Below, one piece after another: positions 15,216 to 23,683 of a stretch of DNA of 40,045 nt. The notes under the pieces were generated by a model that did no database searches, was not told the origin of the DNA, and was given only the letters and a program-made list of their open reading frames with translations. The DNA lies in the NCBI RefSeq assembly GCF_017545445.1, contig NZ_JAFWOM010000021.1, positions 1 to 40,045 of the forward strand, in the 5' to 3' direction. How positions within the stretch are numbered: the stretch's first letter is position 1; each line of letters starts with the position of its first letter. The translations under genes and the position numbers were made by a program. This stretch comes from Fibrobacter sp. GTDB taxonomy: Bacteria > Fibrobacterota > Fibrobacteria > Fibrobacterales > Fibrobacteraceae.

Positions 15216-16757
15216 TTATAATTTTATATCGCTCAAACGCGTACTTTCAACGCGGTCGAATTCCAGCTGAATTTCTGCAGATGGTTCTTTGGTGCAAAGG
15301 CTCACGATAACAATCGTCACAAAGGAAAGAATAAAGCCCGGCACAAGTTCGTAAATCTGGAAGATTTCAGCGGAGAAACTTGAGAGGTAGAATTTCCAGA
15401 CAAACGTCGTGATGCCGCCGACAAGCATTCCGCTAATAGCGCCAGCAAGCGTCGTGCGTTTCCAGAAGAGTGCGAGCAACATAATCGGGCCAAACGTTGC
15501 GCCGAAGCCGCCCCAAGCAAAGCTCACGAGGCTCATCACCACGTCGAGGAAACTCTTGCCTTGCTTTACGCCGTCTGCACTCGGAGCGCCCTGCATCGCG
15601 ACAATCACGGCGATAAGCGTAATGAGAACGACAACGCCACGGCTCACCCACATCACTTCCTTGTTGCTTGCGTTTTTGCGGAACAAGTGCTTGTACAAGT
15701 CGTTGCTAAAAGCGGACGCAGACACGAGAAGTTGCGAGTCCGAAGTACTCATAATCGCGGCAAGAATGGCTGCCATGAGAATTGCGGCAATGACCGGGTG
15801 GCAAAGCGTCTGACACAGAATCATGAAGATGCGTTCCGGGTCGTCAACAGTAATGCCGTGTGCAGTCACATAGTAGCGGCCAAGGAGAGCAATCATAACG
15901 ACCGCACCCAAGCAAATCGTCACCCAAGTCATTGCAATGCGGCGGGAATCTTTGATTTCTTCGGCATTCTTGATAGACATGAATCGCACGAGAATATGCG
16001 GCATGCCAAAGTAGCCAAGGCCCCACGAGAGGCTAGAAATCAACGCGATAAGCCCAATGGACTTACCCGTTGTCGCGTTTGTGAAAAGGCTCATCAAGTA
16101 CGGATTCTGGGCGTTCACCGCATCCATCGTCGGAGCAAAACCGCCCGAGCCGCTCATGATCATCATCGGAATCACAAGCACCGCAATCAGCATCATCGAG
16201 GCCTGGATAAAGTCCGTCCAGCACACCGCAAAGAAACCGCCCATGAACGTGTAACTCACCACCACGACCGCACCGAGGATGAGGCCCGTCGTGTAGCTCA
16301 TGCCAAAAATCGTCCCGAACAACTTAGCGCAGGCGACAAAGCCCGACACCGTGTAGAACAAGAAAAATGCGAGAATGAAAATCGAAGCGATAACGCGGAT
16401 GATTCCCTTGTTGTCGCGAAAACGGTTCGAGAAAAAGTCCGGAAGCGTAATCGAATCGCCGCAGAAATGGCTGTATTTGCGGAGCCTGCGCCCTACAATT
16501 TTCCAGTTCAGATAAGTACCGACGACAAGGCCAATGCCAATCCAAGCTTCGGAAAATCCGCTGACAAAAATAGCCCCCGGAAGGCCCATCAAAAGCCAGC
16601 CGCTCATGTCAGACGCTTGAGCGGACATCGCGACTACCCACTTGTTCATGCCGCGGTTGCCGAGGTAGTAGGCGTTCAGGCTGTTCGCCTTTTTAGAGAA
16701 GTATGCCCCGATGCCAAGCATCATCAGCAGATAAAGGATAAAGACTGCTATCGTCAT
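15216..16757 (-). CDS. putP: Sodium/proline symporter (SSS family)
   Basis: A 513-residue membrane protein of the solute:sodium symporter family with about 13 hydrophobic helices. The segment MSAQASDMSGWLLMGLPGAIF (about 44-64) is the conserved first core helix of PutP, and SAFSNDLYKHLFRKNAS with the preceding MSTSDSQLLVSASA is also characteristic of proline transporters. It imports L-proline with Na+. The start is backed by GGAGG just upstream (CGGAGGTCACATG on the minus strand). It stands alone with a terminator at 15155-15180 and a REP-like palindrome upstream. Substrate is inferred from family resemblance. Confidence 0.92.
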   Translation of the reverse strand: MTIAVFILYLLMMLGIGAYFSKKANSLNAYYLGNRGMNKWVVAMSAQASDMSGWLLMGLPGAIFVSGFSEAWIGIGLVVGTYLNWKIVGRRLRKYSHFCGDSITLPDFFSNRFRDNKGIIRVIASIFILAFFLFYTVSGFVACAKLFGTIFGMSYTTGLILGAVVVVSYTFMGGFFAVCWTDFIQASMMLIAVLVIPMMIMSGSGGFAPTMDAVNAQNPYLMSLFTNATTGKSIGLIALISSLSWGLGYFGMPHILVRFMSIKNAEEIKDSRRIAMTWVTICLGAVVMIALLGRYYVTAHGITVDDPERIFMILCQTLCHPVIAAILMAAILAAIMSTSDSQLLVSASAFSNDLYKHLFRKNASNKEVMWVSRGVVVLITLIAVIVAMQGAPSADGVKQGKSFLDVVMSLVSFAWGGFGATFGPIMLLALFWKRTTLAGAISGMLVGGITTFVWKFYLSSFSAEIFQIYELVPGFILSFVTIVIVSLCTKEPSAEIQLEFDRVESTRLSDIKL

Positions 16758-16824
16758 GTGACCTCCGAATTGTTTTTATAAAATTATAGTAAACGACATT
16801 AAAGTTTTCCTATTAAAGTCTGTC

Positions 16825-16845
16825 ATGCTGGATTTATTCCGGCAT
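16825..16845. repeat. REP-like palindrome
   Basis: ATGCTGGA and TCCGGCAT are inverted arms with one G-T pairing, flanked by GTC and CAGTT; related to the element at 10124-10144. It lies between putP and the end of the SDR gene, which it may help terminate. Confidence 0.65.
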
Positions 16846-16866
16846 CAGTTATTCCAATTGAGATAT

Positions 16867-17589
16867 CTAAAATTCGCGGAGCTGTCGATTATAGACGATA
16901 CGTTTGCCCTTCACGCCGTCTGTTGCACAAACATGATCCACTGGCGGCTTGAGCAAATTCGCGACGAGATGCGCAGCGACAGTTTCTGCACGCACAGGGC
17001 GGAAATGCGCCGGAATCCATTCCGGATGCAATCCGAAAAATTTTTGCATCAGTTCTTCGCCAAAACGTTTGTCCTTGTGCTTGCCCAAGAGTAGCGACGG
17101 GCGCACAAGCGTGAGACTCTCGAAGCCAATCATCGTGAGGCCTTCTTCGAGTTGGCCTTTCAAACGATTGTAGAAGAACGGCGAATGCGAATTCGCCCCC
17201 ATGGCGCTGATACAAATAAAATGCTTTACGCCTTGACGCTTCGCCAAAGCGGCAAGCGTGAGCGGCAAGCGTAAATCGATTTTTTCTTGATTGGCCTTGC
17301 TCCCCGCCTGCTTGAGAGTCGTTCCCAAACAACAGATTACAGCATCGCAACCAACGAAGTTCGAACAAACGCTTGATTGCTGCTGTTCTTCGGGCCGCGA
17401 ATTCAACAGAGCGTCAAAATCAACGGGGTCAAACACGAACTTCGACGCCCCCTGCAACACGCCCATCGCAGCTATATCGGGAACCGCACGGACTGGGCAA
17501 TAAACGCTCTCGGCTTCGTCCAGCTGAGCTAACAGTTGGACGACATTTTTACCGACAAGTCCAGTAGAGCCAAGGAGCGTGACTTTCAT
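16867..17589 (-). CDS. NAD(P)-binding Rossmann-fold protein (atypical SDR)
   Basis: A 240-residue protein starting MKVTLLGSTGLVGKNVV, where GSTGLVG (7-13) is the glycine-rich nucleotide-binding loop of atypical short-chain dehydrogenases. Further family marks are CDAVICCLGTTLKQAGSK (about 78-95), HFICISAMGANSHSPFFYNR with a Tyr-x3-Lys-like pair (YNRLK), and LTLVRPSLLLGKHK. It resembles the HTATIP2/NmrA-like group, whose substrates are mostly unknown. The start codon shares one base with the stop codon of the lipoprotein gene behind it (TAATG), so the pair is translated together. No function can be assigned beyond an NAD(P)-dependent or redox-sensing role. Confidence 0.8.
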   Translation of the reverse strand: MKVTLLGSTGLVGKNVVQLLAQLDEAESVYCPVRAVPDIAAMGVLQGASKFVFDPVDFDALLNSRPEEQQQSSVCSNFVGCDAVICCLGTTLKQAGSKANQEKIDLRLPLTLAALAKRQGVKHFICISAMGANSHSPFFYNRLKGQLEEGLTMIGFESLTLVRPSLLLGKHKDKRFGEELMQKFFGLHPEWIPAHFRPVRAETVAAHLVANLLKPPVDHVCATDGVKGKRIVYNRQLREF

Positions 17590-18689
17590 TAAAGTTCTTC
17601 GACTTCTTCGCTCATGACCATCCAGCCCACATCGGCACCACGGACCGGAAGGGCCGTGACGGCACCAGCTTCATCGACGATCACCGCTATGCCAGACAAG
17701 TAATTGACCCAATGGAACGGACTCTGATAAATTCTCAAGTCAACGGTCCTATTCGATACAAATACAATGAGCGGCTCAACAAGCATGTCATGGCTTACTA
17801 GAACGCTCACACGTTTCCATTTAGAAATGTTTGCAACAATGACTTCGTTCAAGAACTGATTACCACGCGGATAAAATTCATGGAAATAAGTCTCAACCAC
17901 AGGGATTACAGCGGCTGGAACTTTACCCGTAAAAGGAACTCCATAAGCATACAAGGCGATATACTTCGGATTGCCACCCTTCTTTGATACAACAGAATCC
18001 AGCGTACTACTGGGCACTGTCAAGAAATAACTACCATTGATGCCTTCGTCCCAAGTGACAACCTCGGCACCCGTTTCACCGCGACCAATGGCAATGTTTT
18101 CGCAAGTCAAACGAGTACGGTCAAAATCTGTCGAAGCATAATAGAACGGTTCATCGCCCACAAGCTTTGCACCAAGCGTCTGCGCCATCTGGATTCCAAT
18201 CGGAGTCAGCTGAGATTGTTTACCCATATTTTTCTTTTCGCGCTTGGAATGGCGAATCACAAAAGCAATCTTGCTCGTCTTGGGCACAGCCTTATAGACA
18301 TCGCCCATGTCATAGAAACCGTCTGCATCCGGAGTAAGAGCAAGCGCTCCCGGAGTGTTCGAAAAAGTAAAGGTTCCACTTTGCGCCACGGCAGAACTTG
18401 CAGGAACAACCGCCGCAGACGAACTTTCCGGAACAGGCGGATTGACATCCGTTGCACTAGATGCCGGAGTTGACGTAGCAGAAGAAGGAGCGCTGGACGC
18501 GACACTAGTCGGAATACTTTCGCTAGAAGAAAGACCCACCGGCGGATTTTGTTGCTGAGCGACGCTCGAAGACGAAACCGCGCCGACCGGAGCCACAACC
18601 GGAGACGAGGAATCATCACCGCAACCGGCAAAAAAACAAAGCCCGGCAAAAAGGGCACTGACTAAATACTTGGCAGAAAATTTTTTCAT
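17589..18689 (-). CDS. Lipoprotein with histidine-phosphatase domain
   Basis: A 366-residue lipoprotein. The signal peptide ends in the lipobox FFAGC with Cys23 as the lipidated residue. Residues about 27-115 are a low-complexity Ser/Ala/Pro/Thr/Val linker of the kind common in Fibrobacter cell-surface proteins. From about 130 on, a histidine-phosphatase fold follows: FVIRHSKREK puts His147 in an RHx3R-like motif (the usual RHG reads RHS here), LTPIGIQMAQTLGAKL is the next helix, and VSVLVSHDMLV supplies the second catalytic His. It probably removes phosphate from an extracytoplasmic substrate; the substrate is unknown. It is the first gene of a two-gene operon with the SDR protein. Confidence 0.8.
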   Translation of the reverse strand: MKKFSAKYLVSALFAGLCFFAGCGDDSSSPVVAPVGAVSSSSVAQQQNPPVGLSSSESIPTSVASSAPSSATSTPASSATDVNPPVPESSSAAVVPASSAVAQSGTFTFSNTPGALALTPDADGFYDMGDVYKAVPKTSKIAFVIRHSKREKKNMGKQSQLTPIGIQMAQTLGAKLVGDEPFYYASTDFDRTRLTCENIAIGRGETGAEVVTWDEGINGSYFLTVPSSTLDSVVSKKGGNPKYIALYAYGVPFTGKVPAAVIPVVETYFHEFYPRGNQFLNEVIVANISKWKRVSVLVSHDMLVEPLIVFVSNRTVDLRIYQSPFHWVNYLSGIAVIVDEAGAVTALPVRGADVGWMVMSEEVEEL

Positions 18690-18808
18690 TCTAAAATTCC
18701 TTAATGACTATCAATTGAAATTTAAATTATTCCCTAAAATTTTCACGTAAAAGTTTCATAAACACCTGTAATAAGCACAAAAAAAACAGACTTTTACAGA
18801 TACGCAAG

Positions 18809-18836
18809 AGCGTTTAGCCTTGAAAAAACGCTTTTT
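18809..18836 (+). terminator. Terminator-like hairpin of unclear purpose
   Basis: AGCGTTT (18809-18815) pairs with AAACGCT (18826-18832), followed by four more T. No plus-strand gene ends here, so it may end a small RNA or be chance. Confidence 0.4.
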
Positions 18837-18860
18837 CGCCCCAAGCTCCGCAAAACTATT

Positions 18861-18868
18861 TATATTTG
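18861..18868 (+). promoter_or_regulatory. TAnnTTTG-type element before acetyltransferase
   Basis: TATATTTG fits TAnnTTTG and would give a leader of about 130 nt that contains the hairpin at 18930-18967. Confidence 0.45.
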
Positions 18869-18929
18869 ACACATCACATTTTTAATGAGGCTGGATGTTA
18901 TCTAGTAAATATTGGTTCATTGTTTAGTG

Positions 18930-18967
18930 CCTTGGAAGACGAATGTTTTCAAGGCGGTCTTCCAAGG
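18930..18967 (+). promoter_or_regulatory. Perfect 11-bp hairpin in 5' leader
   Basis: CCTTGGAAGAC (18930-18940) and GTCTTCCAAGG (18957-18967) are perfect inverted arms around a 16-nt loop, ending 39 bp before the acetyltransferase ATG and not followed by a T run. It could be an attenuator, a protein-binding RNA hairpin or an operator. Confidence 0.55.
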
Positions 18968-19006
18968 TGATTGTGCCTTTTCACACAAAAATTTTGGAGA
19001 TAAACA

Positions 19007-19630
19007 ATGAAAAAATACAATATCCGCACGGAACAACCGCGCGACTTTAAAATCGTCGAAAATCTCACCCGAGAAGCATTCTGGAACGTTTATCGTCCCG
19101 GCTGCGTGGAGCATTTTGTCCTCCACCATTACAGGAACAACCCCGACTTTGTCCCGGAACTCTCGCTCGTCATGGAAGTTGACGGACAAATTATCGGACA
19201 CGTGATGTACGCGTGGTCGAAAATCGACGCCGACGACGGACGCAAAATCCGCATGATGACCTTCGGGCCCATCAGCATCCACCCCGACTACAAGCGGCAA
19301 GGCTACGGCAAAGCGCTGCTCGACTATTCCATGGAAATCGCACGCAAGATGGGAGGCGGTTGCCTGCTCATCGTCGGAAACATCGGATTCTACGGCAAGA
19401 GCGGATTCGTCCCCGCCTACACCAAAGGAATCCGCTACACCGACGACCCGAACAGCGACGCGCCGTACTTCTTGTGCAAGGAACTCGACGAGGGGTTCTT
19501 GGACGGAGTGTCTGGCTCGTACAAAGACCCCGAGGGCTACTTCGTGACCGAACGAATGCCCGAAGAATTCGAGAAGTACGAAGCAAGCTTTCCACCTAAG
19601 GAAAAGCTAGTGCTTCCCGGACAACTGTAA
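19007..19630 (+). CDS. GNAT-family N-acetyltransferase
   Basis: A 207-residue cytoplasmic enzyme expected to transfer an acetyl group from acetyl-CoA to an amine. The core motif A is MMTFGPISIHPDYKRQGYGK (about 84-103), where RQGYGKAL is the Q/R-x-x-G-x-G/A pyrophosphate-binding loop. VGNIGFYGKSGFVPA (about 124-138) is the usual motif B strand and helix. Start is supported by TTGGAGA ten bases upstream. The C-terminal extension (from about 150) is Asp/Glu/Tyr-rich and seen in the YhbS-like subgroup. Substrate unknown. The GC content and codon use look like the core genome. A terminator follows at 19638-19670. Confidence 0.85.
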   Translation: MKKYNIRTEQPRDFKIVENLTREAFWNVYRPGCVEHFVLHHYRNNPDFVPELSLVMEVDGQIIGHVMYAWSKIDADDGRKIRMMTFGPISIHPDYKRQGYGKALLDYSMEIARKMGGGCLLIVGNIGFYGKSGFVPAYTKGIRYTDDPNSDAPYFLCKELDEGFLDGVSGSYKDPEGYFVTERMPEEFEKYEASFPPKEKLVLPGQL

Positions 19631-19637
19631 CAACAAA

Positions 19638-19670
19638 GGCAGCTTGCAAAATGCGGGCTGCCCTTTTTTT
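19638..19670 (+). terminator. Terminator after acetyltransferase
   Basis: GGCAGC (19638-19643) pairs with GCTGCC (19657-19662), with further pairing inside, followed by C and seven T. Confidence 0.85.
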
Positions 19671-19695
19671 CATTTTCTTCAAATTACGTCATTAT

Positions 19696-19724
19696 TTGTC
19701 GCAGTAAAAGTTTAATTTTAGGAT
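19696..19724 (+). promoter_or_regulatory. Promoter of AAA+ gene with shared box
   Basis: TTGTCG (19696-19701), 17-bp spacer, TAGGAT (19719-19724). The 20 bases at 19690-19709 (through TTTGTCGCAGTAAAA) are identical to the promoter region of the unrelated minus-strand gene at 34290-34952. Confidence 0.55.
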
Positions 19725-19747
19725 ATAACAAAAAAAGAGAGTGAATT

Positions 19748-22078
19748 ATGAAAAAAGATTACTTCAAAAACGTTTTAAACGGGTTGGGTAAAACAACCTC
19801 GAAAAAGCAAATCGGGCTAAATTTTATCACGCTCAAAAGCTACGAATACTGGATTCGTCTGCTAAAGATTTCCAAGAAATATCCCGATGCCGACGACAGC
19901 ATCGGCGTGCTCCCCAAAGAAAACGCATCCCATATTCTAAATGGCATTACTGCACATTTTGAACAATTAAACAGGGAAGAAGACTTACAGCCTAAAGCAA
20001 AGAAAAGGAGAGTGCGCAGAAATACGAACCCATTGGACGAAGCTTTCCACGGCAATGATGATGAAGATAAAGACAAGTCGGAATCCTACCGCGATCGTAA
20101 AATAGCAGTCTATAAAATTCGCGAAGCCATCAAGATTTGCGGTTCCAGCGAAGATATTAAAAACGTAACACGCAACACGCTTGTTGGCGAAGATATTTTC
20201 AACGGCCCTGCTCAGAAACTGTTTTTTGATGGAATCACCGAGGAACTCTTGAACATACTCAATGAAGGCAGCGATATCAACGATCCGTACATGAAACGGC
20301 TGGATATCGTGCAGAAAGCGTTCCATCTGGACAATGTCGAAATGGAAATTCTCATATTCTCATGGATTTTCTTTAACAAAGACACTTGTGATCCGCTTCG
20401 CGATATCGTCCATGTTCATAGATGCAGAGACAATAATTTCACCCAGACTTTTACGATGCTCTTCCCTGATTTGAAAATCGAAAAAGCCCTTTCGAACAAA
20501 GCGACCCTCAAACGGATGGGACTTCTCGACAACGATCTCGACATTTCAAATCGAATCGGGCTCTTTTTGGATGGAGCGTCCGGCGACGACCTTGATTCAC
20601 TTTATTTCAGAGTTTACAAAGGCCCTTCCGTTCCTTATAACAGACTGAGCAACAACAACCCGAAAGTTGAAATGGCATTCAACTTGATCAAATACGTGCA
20701 GCCGGGGCAAGGGCTCAACATTTTCCTGTACGGAGTCGAAGGAACTGGCAAAACAGAACTTGCAAAGGCCATTGCCAAAGAACTCAAACGTCCGCTAGTA
20801 CTCACCAACATCAGCATCGACGGAGTCCATCGAGAAAGCAAAGAGAACTCCACCCTATCAGAACGCATGGGGAGCATTCTGTTTGCAGCCACCAAGTACC
20901 AGAACAAGCAAGCGATTCTCCTGGTCGATGAAGCCGACGTCATCTTGAACTACTGCGAAAAAGGGGCACTCAACTTTTTCTTGGAACAAATTAAACTTCC
21001 CGTCATTTGGATTTCGAACGAAATCAGGCTTATCGAAAATAGCACACTCCGCAGGTTCGATTATTCCATCAAATTCGAAAGGCTTGATTCCGACAAACGA
21101 CTGCAAATTTGGGAGTCGGTCATCAAAACGCAGGGTGCAAAGAAAATGCTTTCGCCCGAAACCGTGAAACAATTGGCATCGGAACTTTCGATTACCGCAG
21201 GCGGCATCACACAAGCCATTACAGGGGCAAAGTATTTGCTAGAAGCAGGCTGCGACATTTCAGCCGAAAAAGCGGTACGCATCATCGCCGAATCACAATC
21301 CGAATTGCTTTCATTGCGTCGCGAGTACGTCAAGCGTGATAGCGAATCGCACGCACCCAATTACATGCTAGACGCATTGAACATCGACTGCGACATGAAC
21401 AAAGTCATGAAAGTCATCAACGCATTTGACGGTAAATGGAAAAACATGCAAGACAGAGACCGCCCCGAGTCTTTGAACATTCTATTCTACGGAGCACCAG
21501 GCACCGGCAAGACAGAGCTCGCAAAGCATATCGCAAGGTCGCTGAACCGCAAACTCATCATCAAACGTGCAAGTGAAATTTTAAACTGCTTCGTCGGCGA
21601 AACAGAACAAAATATTCGGAAAATGTTCCGCGAAGCCGAAGAAAAGAAAGCCATCCTCTTCTTGGACGAAGCCGACAGCTTTTTACAGGAACGCGGCGGA
21701 GCCGAACACAGCTGGGAAGTAACGCAAGTGAACGAACTCCTGACGCAAATGGAAAACTTCAAAGGCATCTTCATCGCGGCGACAAACTTCAACAGCAATT
21801 TGGACTCAGCTTCACGCAGACGATTCGCATTGAAGATAAAGTTCAACTACTTGCAGCCAGAGGGAATCGAAAAAGTATGGAATGCATTTTTCCCAAAAGT
21901 CGAATGCCCACAGGCTGCATGCGAACTGAAATCACTTGCACCGGGCGACTTCAACGCCGTCTATAGCACGTTCCGCTATTATGACGAAAACGAAATCACC
22001 GCCGAAAACATTTTACAGGCGTTGCTCCACGAAATCGAATGCAAGGACACCCGCGAAGGACGCAGAATGGGGCTGTAA
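19748..22078 (+). CDS. Double AAA+ ATPase
   Basis: A 776-residue protein with two AAA+ modules. The N-terminal 300 residues are helical, with a charged stretch near 80-115, and match nothing I know. Module 1: Walker A GVEGTGKT (329-336), Walker B LLVDEAD (391-397). Module 2: Walker A GAPGTGKT (582-589), Walker B LFLDEAD (637-643), sensor-1 Asn680 in IAATN and arginine-finger-like SRRRF (689-693). The Cdc48/ClpABC-like tandem layout suggests a hexameric protein or nucleic-acid remodeller, but no protease, helicase or nuclease domain is fused. Module 1 lacks the SRRR finger (it has TLRRF) and a usual pore loop, so module 2 may be the main motor. Starts the accessory region; its promoter box recurs in the island. 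Confidence 0.8.
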   Translation: MKKDYFKNVLNGLGKTTSKKQIGLNFITLKSYEYWIRLLKISKKYPDADDSIGVLPKENASHILNGITAHFEQLNREEDLQPKAKKRRVRRNTNPLDEAFHGNDDEDKDKSESYRDRKIAVYKIREAIKICGSSEDIKNVTRNTLVGEDIFNGPAQKLFFDGITEELLNILNEGSDINDPYMKRLDIVQKAFHLDNVEMEILIFSWIFFNKDTCDPLRDIVHVHRCRDNNFTQTFTMLFPDLKIEKALSNKATLKRMGLLDNDLDISNRIGLFLDGASGDDLDSLYFRVYKGPSVPYNRLSNNNPKVEMAFNLIKYVQPGQGLNIFLYGVEGTGKTELAKAIAKELKRPLVLTNISIDGVHRESKENSTLSERMGSILFAATKYQNKQAILLVDEADVILNYCEKGALNFFLEQIKLPVIWISNEIRLIENSTLRRFDYSIKFERLDSDKRLQIWESVIKTQGAKKMLSPETVKQLASELSITAGGITQAITGAKYLLEAGCDISAEKAVRIIAESQSELLSLRREYVKRDSESHAPNYMLDALNIDCDMNKVMKVINAFDGKWKNMQDRDRPESLNILFYGAPGTGKTELAKHIARSLNRKLIIKRASEILNCFVGETEQNIRKMFREAEEKKAILFLDEADSFLQERGGAEHSWEVTQVNELLTQMENFKGIFIAATNFNSNLDSASRRRFALKIKFNYLQPEGIEKVWNAFFPKVECPQAACELKSLAPGDFNAVYSTFRYYDENEITAENILQALLHEIECKDTREGRRMGL

Positions 22079-22404
22079 AATCGGCTCACCGCCAAAAGGC
22101 TGTCTTTTTGATGCAAAAAGTACGTTATGCGGGCGGGGCCCCAGCTCAGAGTTGCGAAGGCCGCACGGGCCCCTCCCTGCACCCTCCCCATCCTTGGCCG
22201 ACGCTTCCATTCTCACGACGAACAAACGTTTTCCTCAATTTATTCAACTATTGCTCTCGCGTTGTTTAGACCTATGCATAAAAGAGTCTATAAATTTTGT
22301 TTTTTATCTATTAATTAAAAAAGAGCCAAGCGAAAAAACTCGACGCACCACATAAAGGCAGCACTTTTGACCCTATATTGCAAATATACAAAAAGGTAAA
22401 CATC
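22079..22404. other. Intergenic region with GC-rich hairpin block
   Basis: I see no credible gene. About 22125-22210 is strikingly GC-rich between AT-rich flanks and can form a long hairpin (22129-22180). The right part, after about 22210, is AT-rich and contains TATATTG shortly before the next gene, whose ribosome-binding site AAAAGG lies at about 22391. Short frames on both strands here lack start signals. Confidence 0.55.
22129..22180. repeat. GC-rich imperfect inverted repeat
   Basis: GCGGGCGGGGCCC (22129-22141) can pair with GGGCCCCTCCCTGC (22167-22180) with one bulge and a mismatch around a 25-nt loop. Could be a structured RNA, a repeat element or the remains of one. Confidence 0.5.
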
Positions 22405-23535
22405 ATGAGTAACACAACATTGACTTTCGACATGATTAAAACATACCAATACGGTTGCAATATCTCTTACGGTTTCGTCTTTGGCCGAGACCGTCAAAAA
22501 ATCTTCCTGATAAAAACAGGGCTAGACGGCATAATCAACGGTTATCAGAACAAATACCTGAAACTCGCTTGCGAATTGCGAGACAAGTACGGCTTTTCGG
22601 TTGTTTGTGCTTCCACGCCCTCATCTGACATTGACCAAATGGCTCAATTCGCCGAAATCGTCAAATCGGAATTTAACATCTCCAAAGCAACCAAAATTTA
22701 TTTCATGGGAATGTCGAAAGGAGCGTCAATCGGATGCCTGAAGCACGCGTCTTTTCCGCAGATTAGCCGTTTTTTGTTAATCAATCCGCCCCTCATGATC
22801 AACACGACAAAACTATGCCGACGAGCTCAGGAATTCACGGGCGAAATGATGACATTCGTTTTCGGGAGCCTCGACCCATCGGCACATTTGGCCGGCCTCC
22901 TCAAATTGCACGAACGCGAAAACATCCGCGTTGCCATCGTTCCCGGGCAAGACCACAATTTTTCAAAAGACGGGTTTGAACTACTGAATTTGTTGCAATC
23001 AACCGTTTTACGAACAAGCCCCCGCATAAAAACATTTATTCATGGTTCGGTATCAGCAGAATTGCCCAACTTTGTCAAGTCCATTCTTGATTTATCCATC
23101 GAAAACGGTGACGAAATCCTCGTTGGCGATGACGACGGCATAGACATTCTCGTGCAAAAGCATCTTGCATCAAAACGTTACAACAACGTAACCATTTATT
23201 GCAAAGGCATTTTTCCGCAAAACAACTTCGTGGCTTCGGCAAAAATCCGATCGTGTGCAGGAGCAACCCAAGGACTCCCCGATGACGCAGTCCGCGTCGT
23301 GCATAAAAAACAGATGGCAGACGATTGCGACCAAGCTTTTTGGATTTCGGACGACAACGTCCATTTGCATTGGGACGGAATAAATAAAGCCGTTGCAGAA
23401 AACATCAACCGTTTTGAGAAAATGAATATGCCAATTTCAGTGTCAATAGGATCGTGCAAAGACATATTCACCCCAATATTCATAACGCATGTTGATTATT
23501 CCCCGATAGTCCATCACATTGAAGATGAAGACTAA
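22405..23535 (+). CDS. Alpha/beta-hydrolase fused to SLOG-like domain
   Basis: A 376-residue protein. I take ATG 22405 (AAAAGG upstream) over an in-frame TTG at 22378. The first 200 residues look like an alpha/beta hydrolase: YFMGMSKGASIG gives nucleophile Ser104 in G-x-S-x-G, FGSLDPSA a candidate Asp157 and PGQDHNF a candidate His184. From about 210 a second domain begins, FIHGSVSAELPNFVKSILDL followed by EILVGDDDGIDILVQKHLAS and NNVTIYCKG; this is the pattern of SLOG (LOG/DprA-like Rossmann) domains, which bind nucleotide-derived ligands. Sensor-effector fusions with SLOG domains occur in conflict systems, so a defence role is plausible but unproven. It is the only complete gene between two structured intergenic regions. 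Confidence 0.7.
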   Translation: MSNTTLTFDMIKTYQYGCNISYGFVFGRDRQKIFLIKTGLDGIINGYQNKYLKLACELRDKYGFSVVCASTPSSDIDQMAQFAEIVKSEFNISKATKIYFMGMSKGASIGCLKHASFPQISRFLLINPPLMINTTKLCRRAQEFTGEMMTFVFGSLDPSAHLAGLLKLHERENIRVAIVPGQDHNFSKDGFELLNLLQSTVLRTSPRIKTFIHGSVSAELPNFVKSILDLSIENGDEILVGDDDGIDILVQKHLASKRYNNVTIYCKGIFPQNNFVASAKIRSCAGATQGLPDDAVRVVHKKQMADDCDQAFWISDDNVHLHWDGINKAVAENINRFEKMNMPISVSIGSCKDIFTPIFITHVDYSPIVHHIEDED

Positions 23536-23624
23536 CGGATTTAAAGAAAATGGAGATATCATCCCAACATGAAGTGCATTTTTTGCACATCAAGATTTCT
23601 TGCGACTTAAATTTACTCCCGTCA

Positions 23625-23650
23625 CTTGAGGTCAAAATTTTGACCTCAAG
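23625..23650. repeat. Perfect 26-bp palindrome
   Basis: CTTGAGGTCAAAA (23625-23637) is followed immediately by its exact reverse complement. It lies between two convergent genes, 90 bp after the hydrolase-SLOG stop, and may act as a bidirectional terminator, protein-binding site or mobile REP-type element. A weaker hairpin, GTGCA-N5-TGCAC, precedes it at about 23575-23589. Confidence 0.85.
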
Positions 23651-23683
23651 GTCTTCTGTGATTCAAAACATCATTTTCGACAT

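Larger units (their letters stand above)
18690..19006. other. Divergent intergenic region
   Basis: No gene seen between the lipoprotein (minus) and the acetyltransferase (plus). From left to right it holds an AT-rich stretch with the lipoprotein promoter, a terminator-like hairpin (18809-18836), a TATATTTG element (18861-18868) and a long perfect hairpin in the acetyltransferase leader (18930-18967). Confidence 0.6.

Noticed and set aside
15561..16781. A 406-codon plus-strand frame opposite putP
   Set aside because: His/Arg/Asn-rich shadow of the transporter gene.
22013..22225. Short minus-strand protein in the GC-rich block
   Set aside because: No ribosome site, low complexity and three alternative overlapping frames; composition is better explained by the palindrome.
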